64,000 nt of DNA, from contig NC_063157.1 in the NCBI RefSeq assembly GCF_020921035.1, positions 11,134,001 to 11,198,000 of the forward strand, in the 5' to 3' direction. Under the pieces are notes generated by a model that worked only from the letters and a program-made list of their open reading frames with translations, searched no databases and was not told the DNA's origin. Below, in pieces: positions 63,681-64,000 of this stretch (positions are counted from its first letter, which is position 1; each line of letters starts with the position of its first letter). The position numbers were made by a program, and so were the translations under genes. This DNA is from Rhodamnia argentea (lineage: Eukaryota > Streptophyta > Magnoliopsida > Myrtales > Myrtaceae).

Positions 63681-64000
63681 AGTGTTCCTAGTCGACGACC
63701 TCTTATGCTTTAAATACTGTAAACAAGCAATTACATTTCTCATCAAAAACGCTTTCTAACAAGTTTCAGGATGATTTGCTATCAGAAAAATTCCAATATG
63801 GTATTGCGAGGCGGTAGACGCCTAATCTTTTCTTTGGAATTTTCGACCAAATTTTCATCGGAAGTCGACCTCATCATATCTTGATCAAAGAATACAATCA
63901 GGTCGTGCTTTGTGAGAGCCTTCTAACGACAGCCAATTTGACCAAATCAGACGGCCTCGAAGATGTATATCGTGATTTTAGACCGCGATTGCACAATATA
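63681..64000. other. right edge, nothing recognised
   Basis: No gene or element was identified in the last 320 bases. Confidence 0.4.

Overview
The window looks like nuclear DNA of a eudicot plant. The genes have many AT-rich introns with GT-AG (once GC-AG) borders, every protein belongs to a land-plant family, and the spaces between genes are filled with a decayed Ty1-copia element and many short non-autonomous DNA transposons. The style of the repeats (subterminal AGTCCTAAA blocks around GC-rich cores) and the lignin-type MYB would fit a woody Myrtales species such as a eucalypt, but that is only an inference.

Layout. 1-3923: the 5' part of a Ty1-copia retrotransposon on the minus strand (LTR, gag/protease, integrase, start of reverse transcriptase), broken by one stop codon and two frameshifts. 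5130-6646 (+): a three-exon R2R3-MYB of the MYB20/MYB43 secondary-wall group. 6647-22000: a gene-poor stretch with MULE-like elements, small MITEs, a CT microsatellite and unassigned DNA. 22555-28990 (-): ALY3-type mRNA-export adaptor, six coding exons plus a 5'UTR exon. 29100-36050: a second transposon-rich block, including a hAT-like element that carries a piece of a phospholipase D gene and lies inside another element. 37500-38817 (-): HMGA-type AT-hook protein. 41112-44265 (-): myosin-binding protein (MyoB). 46279-53096 (-): a 12-exon plastid protein that fits senescence-associated AAF. 55886-60380 (-): plastid dehydroascorbate reductase DHAR3. 60400-64000: promoter sequence and further small elements.

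The genes do not form an operon or pathway, but their set is informative. From memory, the Arabidopsis relatives of MYB20, ALY3 and AAF lie close together on chromosome 1, and those of MYB43, MyoB3 and DHAR3 lie close together on chromosome 5. The window therefore looks like the unfractionated ancestor-like form of two duplicated Arabidopsis blocks. All coding joins below were checked by hand for reading-frame continuity; transcript ends and promoters are inferred.
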